Below are positions 38,323 through 49,814 of a stretch of DNA of 64,000 bases, one piece after another (the stretch's first letter is position 1; the number at the start of each line of letters is the position of its first letter). Origin of the DNA: Gambelia wislizenii (taxonomy: Eukaryota > Chordata > Lepidosauria > Squamata > Crotaphytidae). The position numbers and the translations under genes were made by a program. The notes under the pieces were generated by a model. The model was not told where the DNA came from. It did no database searches and saw nothing but the letters and a program-made list of their open reading frames with translations. The DNA lies in assembly GCA_030847615.1 (NCBI GenBank), contig JAUMIR010000003.1:26906501-26970500 (forward strand), read 5' to 3'.

Positions 38323-38689
38323 CACTATTATATTAAGCCTCACTAAACTACAATCCCCAGAATTCCACAGGAGGAAGCCAGAGCAGTTAAAGTAGAATAG
38401 TAACACTATAACAGTGTAGTGTGATTGGGGGAGAAAAAAAAACTATCAAAGCCCTAATATTTTTCATTCCTAAATGAAAAAAAAATACTTTTGTTGTGTA
38501 TCATTTTTGTTTTTGTGCAAAACAATTCTATTTTTCCAAAAATACAACATATTGGCACACACAGCACCAATTTACTAATGGAAATCTACTAAAACTAGCT
38601 GGACCTGGCACCATACACATTAAAAAACTCCCCCCAAAATGGCCAGGAGAACTCTTGACAACCCTTTGAGGTAGGCTGGTGGGTTTAAG

Positions 38690-39165
38690 TCTGCCCCCGC
38701 CACCTGTTCTGCCCCCCACCATTTCTGCCCCCCTTGCCACCCGTTCTGCCCCGCCACCATTTCTACCTCCACCACTCATTCTACCCCTGTTACCATTTCT
38801 ATCTCCCTGCCACTCATTCTACCCCCTGCCACCATTTCTTCCCCCTTGCCACCCATTCTACCCCCTGCCACCATTTCTACCACCTGCTGCTATTTCTACT
38901 CCTCCTGCCACTCGTTCTACCCCCCTGCCACCACCTCTACCCCCCTGCTGCCATTTCTGTCCCCCACCACTCGTTCTATTTCCCCTGCCACCATTTCTAC
39001 TCCCCTGCTGCCATTTCTACCCTGCCACAATTTCTAACCCCCGCCACTCATTCTATCCCCCCGCAGCCATTTCTGCCCTGTCACTCGTTCTACCCCCTGC
39101 CACCATTTCTATCCCCCTGCCACTCGTTCTATCCCCTGCCACTCATTCTACCCTCCCCACCCCCT
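38690..39165. repeat. C/T-rich minisatellite, about 20-22-bp unit
   Basis: Roughly twenty imperfect units alternate between CTGCCACCATTTCTACCCC and CTGCCACTCGTTCTACCCC types, with CTGCTGCCATTTC variants. Plus-strand ORFs of 228 and 176 codons through it are low-complexity Pro/Ser/Phe-rich artefacts. It lies about 1 kb from the linker exon. Confidence 0.9.
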
Positions 39166-39311
39166 GCACTCTGGCACACATGCACACACCACAACCACCC
39201 CCATGTTACTCACTCTCCCTCTCCAGTGGCCAACAGACCTGTGATGGGTTGGTCAGTTCCCTAAGCAGTCAATCAGCAGAAAGGAAATGGCAACATACCC
39301 AAGAGAATTTT

Positions 39312-39312
39312 A

Positions 39313-39347
<35 letters not shown>

Positions 39348-39350
39348 ATC
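39312..39350. repeat. (ATCT)n microsatellite
   Basis: About nine ATCT units in the intron between the linker exon and module 1. Confidence 0.95.
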
Positions 39351-40296
39351 TGTGGAATCGTGTAAGTAAATGGAAATCCATGAAGTTCTGTGGATATTTT
39401 TGTCTATAATATATCATCTATACTTCTTCTTTCCAATTTTATAGTAATCCTTCTCATACTCCAAACTTCAAATACATTTTATTGAAGGAATAAGTAAGTA
39501 ATAAACTTTTAAAATCAAATAAATAAACTTTCACCACTTCATGCCACTGGCTTCATCTAAATCATGTCATGATTATTGAATGGGCCTATATAAGGCTGAG
39601 ACTATATTTTCCCCTTCTTTCACATCTTCTTTATAGGCATAAGGAAGAGATAATTATTAAACAAACTATTTCCTCCAATATTTGTACTTATAAACTCTAG
39701 TAAGTTAACAAACCACAGTCTGAAACCATATTTCTCATCTTTCTAGAGCTTAAACAAACCATAGTGCCCCAAGTTAAGCCATGGTGCATGGAAGCTTGTT
39801 CACATACTATTACATCTGAGCTGGAGTAGTGACTGCTGTGTAAAATCTTCCCAATCTCCTTGTTATTCCTGGGTCAAGATTTCTAAGCTAATGAACTTTC
39901 TTCCCCATGTATGTCTTTCTTTGTATTGTCCCAGTTCTTCCAGCCAAAGGCACTTGCTGTTAAAATATCCCCATTTACTTCAGTGTCAGCTGGTAATCCA
40001 GGTATAACATCTAGCTGAGATTTATTCTTTAGTTGTCATACCAGCATTAGGAGAGGCATGAGCTACAGCTTTCAAACGTGAGAAAGACCAGCGGTAGCCT
40101 CCTGAGTCCCTTGCTAGTTCCAGATTTTTCTTCACTTCATTTTCTTTCAGAGAATTCCTAATTCTTCACAGCATGGAAATACACCACTGTAAAAGTTCTC
40201 TACCTATCAGGGCTGAAGCTTCACTTGATGAGAACATGATATTGTATGTATGCACACTTTGAGAAGTGAAAATATCCTTTTAAAAGAATCTCTCAC
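39351..40296. other. Intronic sequence, nothing recognised
   Basis: No exon or classified repeat recognised between the microsatellite and the linker exon. Confidence 0.45.
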
Positions 40297-40467
40297 CAAC
40301 TTTGTGAACAAGAGCAAGTTCTCCACGAATGTCTTCTTCCTCTTCATCGTAGAAAGAGTCTAGTGAAGTAGTGAAGTGAAGAAGCTGAGGTGGCCTTCTG
40401 AAGTGAAGATCAGGAGTCCTGGTGATCTCCAACTCTTCTTCCTCTTCCAGTTCGTCTTCATCTAATG
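40297..40467 (-). CDS. MEGF6: MEGF6 exon, acidic inter-EGF linker
   Basis: This 171-bp exon is phase 1-1 and has no cysteine. Acceptor is TTTCTTAG|CA and donor is GTT-G|GTGAGA. It encodes LDEDELEEEEELEITRT, then a middle with RRPPQLLHFTT, then DSFYDEEEEDIRGELAL and HKV. Two acidic clusters flank a basic/hydrophobic centre. Recalled human MEGF6 has an acidic linker at the same place, ending just before the V-C-L EGF module. The linker separates the calcium-binding EGF block from the small 8-Cys modules. It is too short for standard ORF calling and was found by reading the minus strand. Confidence 0.88.
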
Positions 40468-41252
40468 CTAAGAAAAGAAATGCAATCCTTACATTTTAAT
40501 TTTATTAAATACTACATTTTTTTATATATAGAACCTGGGCCCTTTTTAAGGTGTTCCCTTTTTCCCACTTGAACAGAATAATCTCAGATGAGAGTGAGGA
40601 GGTGCGAGTTGGCTATGTCCTTCCTGTAACATCCTTGTCACCTGCCCGACCATCCTCCAGGCATTCGAAGTCCACTAAACCAGGCAACTTAGAACCCCTG
40701 GAGAAACAGATGCAGCAGAGAGTGTAAATACATCTTTCCTAGAGCTTCTCCTCTGTCCTCTCATCACGTGACCTCCTTAATGTCCAGATGTTATCAAAAT
40801 CTTGATCCAACCTGGTATCTACATCAATAAACAAACAATAAAAAAGCAACAGGAAAGAATAAAAAAAGGAACAACTTCCAAAACCATTTATCTTAAACCC
40901 TTGAATCCATATTGATGACAAAAATATCCTGGGATGATGACTCTCACCCTGGGGTACTTTGGCTGTTTGTATTGGCCTACAACTGTGAAGAAAAACTCAC
41001 CACCCATCATTTGGATGTATGTGGTAAAATATTAATCTTTAGCTACAAACTGTAGTCTGAACTACAAGATTTGAACAGTATCAGCTTTTCTGGCATGGAG
41101 ACTACTCAACTGGACCCCATTTTTAAGGACTGCATGCTATTAAAATGCTTCCCTCTGTCTAAGTACATAAAAGCATCTTAACTTCTAAAAGTCCTGGCCA
41201 GTAACATGAGTTGTCATTCAGGAAGACTTTCTAAATACATGGTAGAGCTTAC

Positions 41253-41378
41253 AGATGCAAGACTGTCTGTTCACACTGTTCAGCCTGTATCCTTCTTCAC
41301 ACATACATTCGTAAGAACCCAAAGAATTAATACAGTGTTGGTCACAGCCATCAGTGTCAGCCAGGCACTCATCGACAT
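41253..41378 (-). CDS. MEGF6: MEGF6 exon, calcium-binding EGF module
   Basis: The exon is 126 bp, phase 1-1, with acceptor CATCCTAG|AT and donor ATC-T|GTAAGC. It starts DVDEC, has CINSLGSYEC (fits the calcium-binding and hydroxylation signature) and ends VNRQSC, with six cysteines. It is the last EGF before the acidic linker, and its split codon T+CA joins in frame to that exon. Confidence 0.93.
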
Positions 41379-42011
41379 CTAGGATGAAATAAGAAGAGTA
41401 AACCATTGATGCACAATTCAATCTGGATTATGAACACTACCTTCTAATGACGATGATGCCAATGACTTTGATTACCTTGGGAATTATCATAATGGTTATA
41501 ATCTCTTTAAAATATGAATATTTCACTTTGTGAAATGTTCGGGCACTCTGAGTCTACACGAAAAACAAAAATTATTTTAGATACATTCAATCATTAATAT
41601 TATTTAATGAATAAACATTATTAGATAACTCAAGAGTAGTTATATCAAGTATCCCTTGCTGACAGAACACTTTCCAAGTTCATACCAATGTCACTGTCCC
41701 AAGCACTTGTAATATTATGAAGAAATAACTACTGGCATGGAAAATGTACTTTGGAGAGTTCTTTTCAGAATGTTTGCTCAACCTTTTCTGATTCCCACCA
41801 AAATATTTCTATGCAGGTCTGTGTATCCCAGACTGAACCCATCAGCACATTGGTGATGGTTGTGGGTGGGGAGAAGGGTATTCCTGCCTTTAATTACAAT
41901 AACATGGAAACAGAACGAGGGTGATATTTTCCATTCTTAATCTAAACTCAGGTCCAAATCAGAGGATGAAGTGCAAATAAAATGATAATCATTTGTTGTA
42001 GCTGTTGCTGT

Positions 42012-42330
42012 TGTCATTGTTTGCCATCAGAGTTGACTTCAACTTATAGCATCCCTATGAATGAGAGGTCTCCATGAGTACTGTACATGCCATCAACAGC
42101 CCTGCTCAGGTTTCAGGGCCATGGCTTCCTTGACTAAGTCAATCCATTTGGAATATGGTCTTCCTACTGTCTTCCACTTTGCCGAGCATTATTGTCTTTT
42201 CTAATGAGTCATGTCATTTCATGACATGCCCAAGGCATGGAAGCATCAGGTTAGTCACTGTGGCTTCTAGAGAGGGTTCAGGATTGATGCATTCATTTGT
42301 CCTTTTGGTGCTCCAGATATAAAATGCTAC
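42012..42330 (-). mobile_element. RTE/Bov-B-like LINE 3' fragment
   Basis: The reverse of AGCCCTGCTCAGGTTTCAGG, GACTAAGTCAATCCATTTGG and GTCTTCCACTTTGCCGAGCA encodes a degraded copy of the C-terminal stretch also seen at 53195 and 58585. Its 3' end near 42012 (reverse: AAGTTGAAGTCAACTCTGAT) is Bov-B-like and is echoed in the SINE tails of this window. Confidence 0.7.
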
Positions 42331-43799
42331 TCATCATTAGCACCAAAAATAAATAAATAGATAAATAAATAAAAATGGAAGGGGGATTTTACATGTCAGA
42401 GGTGAGGAAGAACAATAAGGCTTCTTCTATGATTCTATGAGTCCAGGGAGGAGCACACAGAAGCCTAGTGAATGAAAAAATCTAGATTAAAAAACAACAG
42501 TGAGCAAACAGAGACTTGGGGAATACAAGAAGGGCTAACGGCTGGGCAATTCCCATCATTCAAATGAATAACTTTCTTAGTTTCTATAGGTTCCCTCAAG
42601 CTTTGAAACACTGAGAGATGCCTCATCAATTATGCACTTCCTAGCTAGAAAACATGTCCATAACCTATATCTTGACCTGCATTTTATTGCTGGTATAAAT
42701 GATAGAAAAATAACAGCCAGTGGAGGTTTCACAGCACCAATATGTGTAGTAAATGAATATACATGCAATCACCATTTATAATGATCTATTCACAGGCTGC
42801 ATACATGGAACTGCTTTCCAAGATGAAACAATTGTTGAGGCTTGGCATTCATCAGATATATTTGTCCTGTTAGACAGCAATATCGCCGTAGTCTGAGAAC
42901 CCTCTAGAAATTGGCCCCTGGCCCACATACAACTGCCCACCCCTGCATTAGCCCTCTGTGGCATGTCCTTAGTCTCTGCTTGTTCATTATGTTGGCTTCC
43001 CTGCTCGCATGAGGCCTGATTCCTATTGGTTATTCCAAACTGAAGTAGATCCATTAAACCAATTGTTGAATGGTGAGTCAAAACATAAGGAAACCTCATT
43101 GATTCAATGGGTCCAATCAGTTAGGACTGATAATAGGATTCCGCTGCAGGAGTACTCCAGTATTCCTTTTGCTGTCATCTCTCTTATCTCAAATGCAACA
43201 TTCTTTATGTAATTGTGCCAATTGAGCCAATTGTGAATATCATTATATGTATACTCCAAACTGTGGTTTGGAGCCAAGTACGTCTTGTGAAAAATGCTGC
43301 ACAATGCTTAGCTCTGCAAATGAAAGAGTTGAGGGGGGATTTTGATACAGGAGGGAAGGGAGGAGAAGCCTGATAGTAATTCCTAATTGCATAACCATAA
43401 TTAAGAGATAAGGCAATGCAAGGTCCAAGTTGACTTCAAACTTGCCATTAGTATTTCCTTAACTTTTCTGAAAGAACATATGTGTCAGAAGGAATGCTGT
43501 CATTGTTCATGAAATCTGAGGTGACAATCCATTGCAAAGCAAAGCAAATCCAGACCATGGAAAAGTTACCTCCCATAACTAGCTGGGAAACGTCTGCTCT
43601 ACATTTCTGTAACAGTCCATTGGACTGCCTTGCTCAGTGTATGATAAATATTAACCAGGAATGGAAAGAATATTCAAAAATGTTTGTAAAATATTTGTAA
43701 AACAGTAGAACACCCCATGTTTCTCAACTGTTAGAAAACCATGATGAGAAGAAACCTGTACTGACAAAAACCTTCATAAGGACTTATTCTATGAAAAAT
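42331..43799. other. Intronic sequence, nothing recognised
   Basis: Contains a short (AAAT)n at 42347-42374 and a CR1-like TTCTATGATTCTATGA at 42424-42441. No exon or other element was recognised. Confidence 0.45.
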
Positions 43800-44130
43800 C
43801 TGCATGTGGTTATTTTGTACAGAAAATAAAACCATTTCCCTATGTAGCAATATTATTTTCTATGATGTTTCTTGTACAAAAAATGCTGTAGTTGGGGAAT
43901 TCTGCACAAAATTCATTTGTGATATTTTGCACAGTAGATAGCATTTTCTGTGCAGGAAACAGCATTTTCTTCACAGAAATATTATGTTTTCCATGCAAAA
44001 ATGCCATGACCATTTTTTTTCCAGAGTAAATCCCAAATTGCAGCAAGTCTTTCTTGCACCAGGAAAAAAATTGCTAAAGTTACTCATTCCTTTCTTCCAG
44101 AAGAAAATCAGTGAAGAATCACATCCCTAA
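43800..44130 (-). repeat. Unclassified repeat with TTTCTGTGCAG-type sub-repeats, abutting a donor
   Basis: GCATTTTCTGTGCAGGAAAC, AGCATTTTCTTCACAGAAAT, CTTTCTTGCACCAGGAAAAA and TTGCTAAAGTTACTCATTCC parallel the copy at 34281-34530. On the minus strand it begins TAGGGATGTGATTC, about 7 bases after the donor GTAAAT of the exon at 44138. Confidence 0.7.
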
Positions 44131-44137
44131 TATTTAC

Positions 44138-44260
44138 CGTCACACCCACAGCCATCCAGATGAAGCTGGAATCCTGCCTTGCAGCTACACTCATAGCCTC
44201 CGATGTAGTTGATGCAGAACTGTGAACAGCAAGCATCTCCAGTCTCACATTCGTCCAAAT
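44138..44260 (-). CDS. MEGF6: MEGF6 exon, calcium-binding EGF with paired cysteines
   Basis: The exon is 123 bp, phase 1-1, with acceptor CCTATAG|AT and donor GAC-G|GTAAAT. It starts DLDEC, has [10 protein letters not shown] (fits the calcium-binding signature) and ends DGCGCD. Eight cysteines are present: the adjacent CC early in the module and the CGC at its end add a pair to the usual six, also seen in the recalled human module. A dispersed repeat ends about 7 bp inside the downstream intron (see findings). Confidence 0.93.
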
Positions 44261-44369
44261 CTATAGGAAGAATCAGCACGTTCTACAAAACTTGTAGAAA
44301 AAATTCACACAAGAAAGAGTTCAAAACTGAAACTAACTGATGATTCCTAAGAGGACTGTATAAAACAAA

Positions 44370-44490
44370 GGTGGGCAAAGAGCAACCGTTTAGATATTAT
44401 TGGACTGCAACTCCCAACAGCCCTATGCGGTACAGTCAATGATGAGAAATAGTAGGAGATGCAATCCAACATTTGGTCTGAGTCCCATTG
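44370..44490. mobile_element. Foldback hAT-like MITE
   Basis: The palindromic layout GATATTATTGGACTGCAACT then CCCAACAGCCC...GATGCAATCCAACATTTGG parallels the family member at 12370. Assignment tentative. Confidence 0.45.
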
Positions 44491-44506
44491 GCAGTGCCAG
44501 CTTCTT

Positions 44507-44716
44507 GTTATCTGCCTTCCATATGACTCCAAATTACAGAGATTTTATCATGAGTCAAAATTTATTCAGAGGATGTTTGCCAATTTCTTCTTCTTAGAGT
44601 GAGAGAGTGTGACTTGCCCAAAGTCACCCAGTAGGTTTCCATGGCTGAGTGGGGATTCAAAACCATGTCTTCCAGAGTCCTAGTCCAATACTCAAACCAC
44701 TTCACTATGCTGGCTC
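44507..44716 (-). mobile_element. tRNA-derived SINE with Bov-B-like tail
   Basis: The reverse copy reads AGCCAGCATAGTGAAGTGGT, then the B-box-like region near 44660, and TGGGTGACTTTGGGCAAGTC. It is the same family as at 9102, 21207 and 49511. Confidence 0.75.
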
Positions 44717-45030
44717 AGTCCCAACTAGAGTAGATCAACTGAATCAATAAGATTTACATAGATGTTCACTCGTTATTTAACAATTAAGTCAATGGGTTTA
44801 TTTTAATTGGAATTACCAAAGGGATTCAGATCTATGTGCAAAAATATATATATCACAAAATACCCATCTCCAGTGACTTACCTTCTCCAAAGGAAACAGA
44901 AATGTAACTGCTCTGACCCCTGAAAGTTCTCACAGCTCAGAAGTGTGTGTGGGGGGGGGGAGGATATATTTGAGGTAGCTTTAATATTCCAAATAAAAGT
45001 TGTTGTTGTTACTACTACAACTAGTAGTAG

Positions 45031-45310
45031 TAGTCAACCCCCCCCCCTGTATCCACAGGGGATATGTTCCCAGACTTACTGGTTATAAGTGAAATCATGG
45101 ATAATAGCAAACTCTATTAAAACGAAGGACCTGTGGTACACATAGCATAGAGTTGCGTTGGAGGACCTAGTGATTCCTAGAGAGGACACCTTTCTAGGCA
45201 TTTTTCAGCACAACTCTTTGGTATGTGTCCCTGTCTTTTCAGCCATGGACTACTGAATCTGTAGATATTGATTCTGCGAATATGGAGAGTGTGTGTGTGT
45301 GTGTGACCTG
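45031..45310. mobile_element. Tigger/pogo-like MITE
   Basis: Related to 19643 and 26157 by its interior (CATAGAGTTGCGTTGGAGGA, TTCTAGGCATTTTTCAGCAC). TA follows at 45311-45312. The left end has a C-run, and a (GT)n run grew near the right end. Confidence 0.75.
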
Positions 45311-45312
45311 TA

Positions 45313-46254
45313 TTATTGTTGAGTAATATTACTAAAAACAGGCAATGCTTACTAGAATCTACTGCACTTATGATTACGTATTAATTCTTGCAAAAAATTC
45401 TCCTGTAGTAAACCTCCCTCTGAATGTCAGAGAGAATGAAAAAATGACCATGAAATAATCTGCTCAGACAAAGGTACTTTTTAAAATCAATTATCTCTTT
45501 TTTAAAACACACACACACACACAACTAAAATAACATGTGTGACACCTCAATAACTATCACCAACACATTGTGCCTTAGCCAGAGCTGGAACCTGCATGTG
45601 TCCTAAAACTGCTGACCCACATAAGATGAAACAAGGCCAAAAAAAAGTATAGGTCAAGCTGAGTTGATTGGTTATCTGAAAGATGACCAGTCAATGCTGA
45701 ATGTGCAAAATTCCTTGAATGAAGCAACAAGAGGAGAGAAAGGTCAGTGTGGCAATTAACCTTGGAAAGGGTGCTAACATTATTAGGGAGTATAGTCAAC
45801 ACAAGGAGAAGAGAGGGAAGTATAATCAATCAATTGAGGTTAGAAGTCACAGTGAAATTGATTAATGCACAGTTATTGGAACCAGCAATGTTGGTTTTCC
45901 TGAAAATGTCACAGAAAAGCTGATGGACAATAATTCAGATCATATCACAGCTCCTAGACTTTTTTTTCCTCCCCAAACCCACCACACCTCAAAATTTGCC
46001 AACCAGCAGTTAATGCAAACTATTTACTTCTTCCTTTGCAAAAACAAACAAGTTTATCTGTTCCTCCCTGCACTGCAAGTTGCACAGCAAAGACATGTTC
46101 TCCCCTATTTTGTACATCATAATGAAGCTGATAATTCATTTATATGCTGCTTTGCAAATAAAGTCTTCCAAGTGTCATGCTCACTGAATGCAATGTATAA
46201 ACCAAAGGTGTGGTACCTTTGGCTCTCCTGAAGTTTTGAAATACAATTTCCACA
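45313..46254. other. Intronic sequence, nothing recognised
   Basis: No exon or classified repeat was recognised. A short (CA)n lies at 45510-45523. Confidence 0.45.
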
Positions 46255-46484
46255 CAGGGCTGGTTTAAGGGCCCGGCAGCACCTGCAGTCTCGGGGGGGG
46301 GCATCATTCTGGGGGGGGGGCGTCATAACCCTCCTCCTGCAAAAACATTATTAGTAATAATCTGAATATCCTGTACTGTGAATAGGTTAGGTTAGGTTAG
46401 GTTACATTGACCTGAGATAAACATATGGCCCCCCCAAAATAAGACATTGCAGGGGGGGGGGCAAAATTCCTTAAACCTGCCCTG
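46255..46484 (+). mobile_element. hAT-like MITE with 16-bp inverted ends
   Basis: The left end CAGGGCTGGTTTAAGG and the right end CCTTAAACCTGCCCTG are inverted repeats with one mismatch. The flanks share CCACA (46250-46254 and 46486-46490), short of a clean 8-bp duplication. Long G runs and a (GGTTA)4 tract lie inside. No transposase. An inverted relative lies at 38111. Confidence 0.8.
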
Positions 46485-46548
46485 CCCACAATCACTTGTC
46501 TGGGTGATGGTGACACCTGGAGAACCAAAGGTTCCCCGCTGCTGGTAG

Positions 46549-46590
46549 AAAGGAAGGAAGGAAGGAAGGAAGGAAGGAAGGAAGGAAGGA
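46549..46590. repeat. (GGAA)n microsatellite
   Basis: About ten GGAA units, deep in the intron between the exons at 44260 and 49815. Confidence 0.95.
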
Positions 46591-47870
46591 TAACCTTTGG
46601 CTCCACCTTCATCTCTTTTTCACCACAGTCATCTGTGGATATTTGCAGACAGCTAGTTCTTTTCTATCAGATGTTGCCTGACAAAACCTGTATGAAATGC
46701 TCTGAACACTTAGAAATATTATACAAACACTGCCTGTTCTGGATATTTTATTGCAAATAATGTAACATAAAGCTTTCAAAATTAAGTCTCTGATGCTTTG
46801 TCAGCTAAAGATATGACTAATTGATGGCTCTCCTGCCCTGGGTTAGCTTGCCTGTTTGACAAGCTGGTGTTAAATAGTTTAGGAGAAGTGTAAAAAAAAA
46901 ATGGAACATAGCGATTAGGCAGTAGGCCATCAAATCCCCCATTCCCAGCTTTTAACAAGGAAAAAAAATAGAGACCTATTCTAGGCACCCATTCTTCAAA
47001 ACTAAATGGCTTCTGATTGCCTTTCTACCTGGAAAGCAAAGTAGAGTAGACAGGTGGTTAAGCTTGAATGAAAGAGACATGTGTTCAAATCCTTCCCAGC
47101 TATAAAGTTCACTAGAAAAATTTGAGCCTTGAAGTTTGTGTGTAGCATTGGTTGGTGAGAACATTCGTTAAGCCTATGTGGGTTCAAAAGCCATTTCTCC
47201 AAGAATCTGTAAGGGGGCATACTGTACTACTGGTGAATGTTCTACCAAAATGTAGTGGTGTTGCTTTAGAAACCCAGATGTGATGCCAAAATCTATTATT
47301 ATTTGGGGGAAATTTTAGCTCAAACGGAAGTCTGCGACAAGCGTCTAACTTCAGGGTCTTTTCACCTATGCATACCAGTACTAACTGTAGAGAGCACTCC
47401 AATATTAAAGTGAAATAAATTATTTTTATTGGAAATAACACAAAGTGATCTCACACATACAAGACACATTCCTAAGAACTATACAAGGCTAAAGAAGAGT
47501 AAGACAGAAAGACTGGATAGAGGGCGAAATTCAGGAATATAGGGTGATAGTTACCAGTCTTGAAGAGTAAAGTTTCATGCAGCGAAGATGCTCAGACAGG
47601 TGTCTGAGGGCGGCACAGGAGGTTCTGATCTGAGGGGGCACCAAGAAAGAGAGTGGCCAGGTTTGTCCACCATGGCATGTCTTTCTATGTGTCTGTCTGC
47701 CAGGGGACTAAAATTTATACCCTATTTTATATCCTGAAGGGGGTACTCTGGTTAGGACAAAACCTGGATGGCTTTCCCACTGGCCCTCTTCCTGCTTTCC
47801 TTTCCCCGGCAGGCAAGAACATTTTTATTTCAGCAAGCTTTTAATTTGTAGCTGTGGACACTGAGGCTTT
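46591..47870. other. Intronic sequence, nothing recognised
   Basis: No exon, RNA gene or classified repeat recognised. Confidence 0.45.
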
Positions 47871-48060
47871 ATTGGGGTGTGCTTTTATGTGTTTTTATTG
47901 TGTTAACTTGTATATGTTTTTAAAAATATTTTTAATTGTCACTTCTAATTATTTTTAATTGTCTTATTTTTTACTTGTTTTTTATGTTGTAAATTGCCTA
48001 GAGAATACTTTGGCATTGATAGGCGGCATACAAATTCAATAAATAAATAAATATAAAATA
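47871..48060 (+). mobile_element. LINE-like 3' end, unclassified
   Basis: GTTTTTATTGTGTTAACTTG, then TTTTTATGTTGTAAATTGCC and CATTGATAGGCGGCATAC, ending in a (AAAT)n tail. It matches 18720-18872. Confidence 0.65.
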
Positions 48061-49510
48061 AATAGACCAAAGAAACCAAAACTCAACTGTCTGCATTTAT
48101 GGCTGATAGACAGGAATTGATGGGTTTACAACAACCTCACAAGGTTGGACAGGAAGCGGGTATAGGAAAGATTTCTGTAGGAATAGATTTAATAATTATT
48201 ACTTAATTGTTTGATTGAATTATTGCTGAGATGCCCGAGGCTTGAAGAAAGGATTAGCACATATCTCCTTAACAACTGCAACTCTTCTTACTACAGGGCT
48301 TCCACACAATCCTAAAATGGGCTTGCTTGCCAAAATATTTCTAAGACACGTCCCAGGTCATTGTGACCTCCAACTGACCTTTTTGGGTTACCCTAGCCAA
48401 CTTGACATTGAAAAATGTCCAATATTTCTAATTATGAGATTTCATGGGGAGGGGGTACTAGGGCATACTAACAGTGGCATACAGCAAAATGTGGTGGTTT
48501 TGCTTTAAAAGTTCCATATCTTTTTTTCCCCCAAAGGCATATGCTCCTCACACATCTTGTTTACAATTAGACTTGAACTTCCAGGAGCACAAGTTTATTT
48601 TTAAACAATGCATGTGGGTTGCACACACCTTGTTTGAAAGGAAAGTGGCAACTTAAAATGAAATGCTGCTTCTTCACCAAGCTGGTGAGTTTGGGGATCA
48701 AAACTGACAGCAGCCAGAGGGGATTTGGTGGGAGGGGTGTCTTCAAAAATGGACAGCCCACACATTGTCTATCTTTGCTTTAATTTTTTCATTCTGAAAA
48801 GGCTTTCTTTCATTCCTGTTTGACTTCCTCCTCCCATGCCTCACTAGAGTTTTTGCTGTCCTGCACTGTTTTGATTAAGAACTGATTTATCTGAGTGCTG
48901 TTTTATTGTTCTTACCATCATCCTAATATGCTGTGTTTGGGAGATGGAAGTGGTATGTGAACATGTGGGTATATGTATGAACATGTATGAACACACATAC
49001 AGACATAATATTTTTAAAAAATCTATCCATTTATACATCCATCTCTCAAAACACAGCTCACAGGATTGCTTTGAGGATAAAATGGGATCTCCTTGACTCT
49101 TCCCTGCTCTATTGTATACATGCCCTGAGCATTTTGGACGAAAGACAGTGGACAAATGTGTAATGTAATATTTAGACAGAGTCAGAGACCTTCCAGTCAT
49201 TAGCAAGCCCTTTCCTTGTTTTTATCTGACTACAATTAACTTTGCCACAGCCCCTCATAAATCAATGATTTAACAGCTATAATTATACTTGTATGATTTG
49301 GGGATGGGTCCTCTCTGTTTGTCTTTCGATTCCATTGTTTTGAATACAACTCTTTAGGAAATATGGAAGCAGCTTGACAAAAGGCTCACATACACTAACC
49401 CTAGTATCACCTCCTCACCCATCCAATTTCATCTGGGAACCTAAGCCCCTGTAGTTCCCTCCCTGAATAAAAGGAGTTGGGGGGGAGGGGTGTCATAGAG
49501 GTTTGCTTGT
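48061..49510. other. Intronic sequence, nothing recognised
   Basis: No exon or classified repeat recognised in 1.4 kb. Confidence 0.45.
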
Positions 49511-49733
49511 GGTTGTTGTGACCTTCAAGTCATTTTTTTTACTTATGGCGACCCTAAGGCAAACCTATCATGGGGTTTTCTTGGCAAGATTTGTTCAGAG
49601 GGTGCTTTGCCTTTGCCTTCCTCTCAGGCTGAGAGAACGTGACTTGCCCATGCTCACCCAGTGGGTTTCCATGGCCAAGCAGGGATTTGAACCCTGGTCT
49701 CCAGAGTCATAGTCCAACACCTAAATCACTACA
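49511..49733 (-). mobile_element. tRNA-derived SINE with Bov-B-like tail
   Basis: The best-preserved copy of this family here. The reverse reads CTGTAGTGATTTAGGTGTTG, CAGGGTTCAAATCCCTGC (B box near 49675-49692), GGTGAGCATGGGCAAGTCAC and a tail with CGCCATAAGT. It ends about 80 bp from the donor of the exon at 49815. Confidence 0.8.
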
Positions 49734-49814
49734 GAGGTACAATGCAAATAACAGCTTGTAGGTAGTTAAAGCTACAGTCTTCTTCAAAGAAGTATATATG
49801 TAATTATACATCAC

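Noticed and set aside
38690..39165. Regularly spaced repeats that could look like a CRISPR array
   Set aside because: Units are contiguous and imperfect, with no unique spacers, and the genome is vertebrate. It is a minisatellite.
38679..39365. Plus-strand ORF of 228 codons, rich in Pro, Ser, Phe and Leu
   Set aside because: It is a translation of the minisatellite. Overlapping frames (176 and 63 codons) give the same kind of low-complexity peptide, and there is no splice or promoter context.
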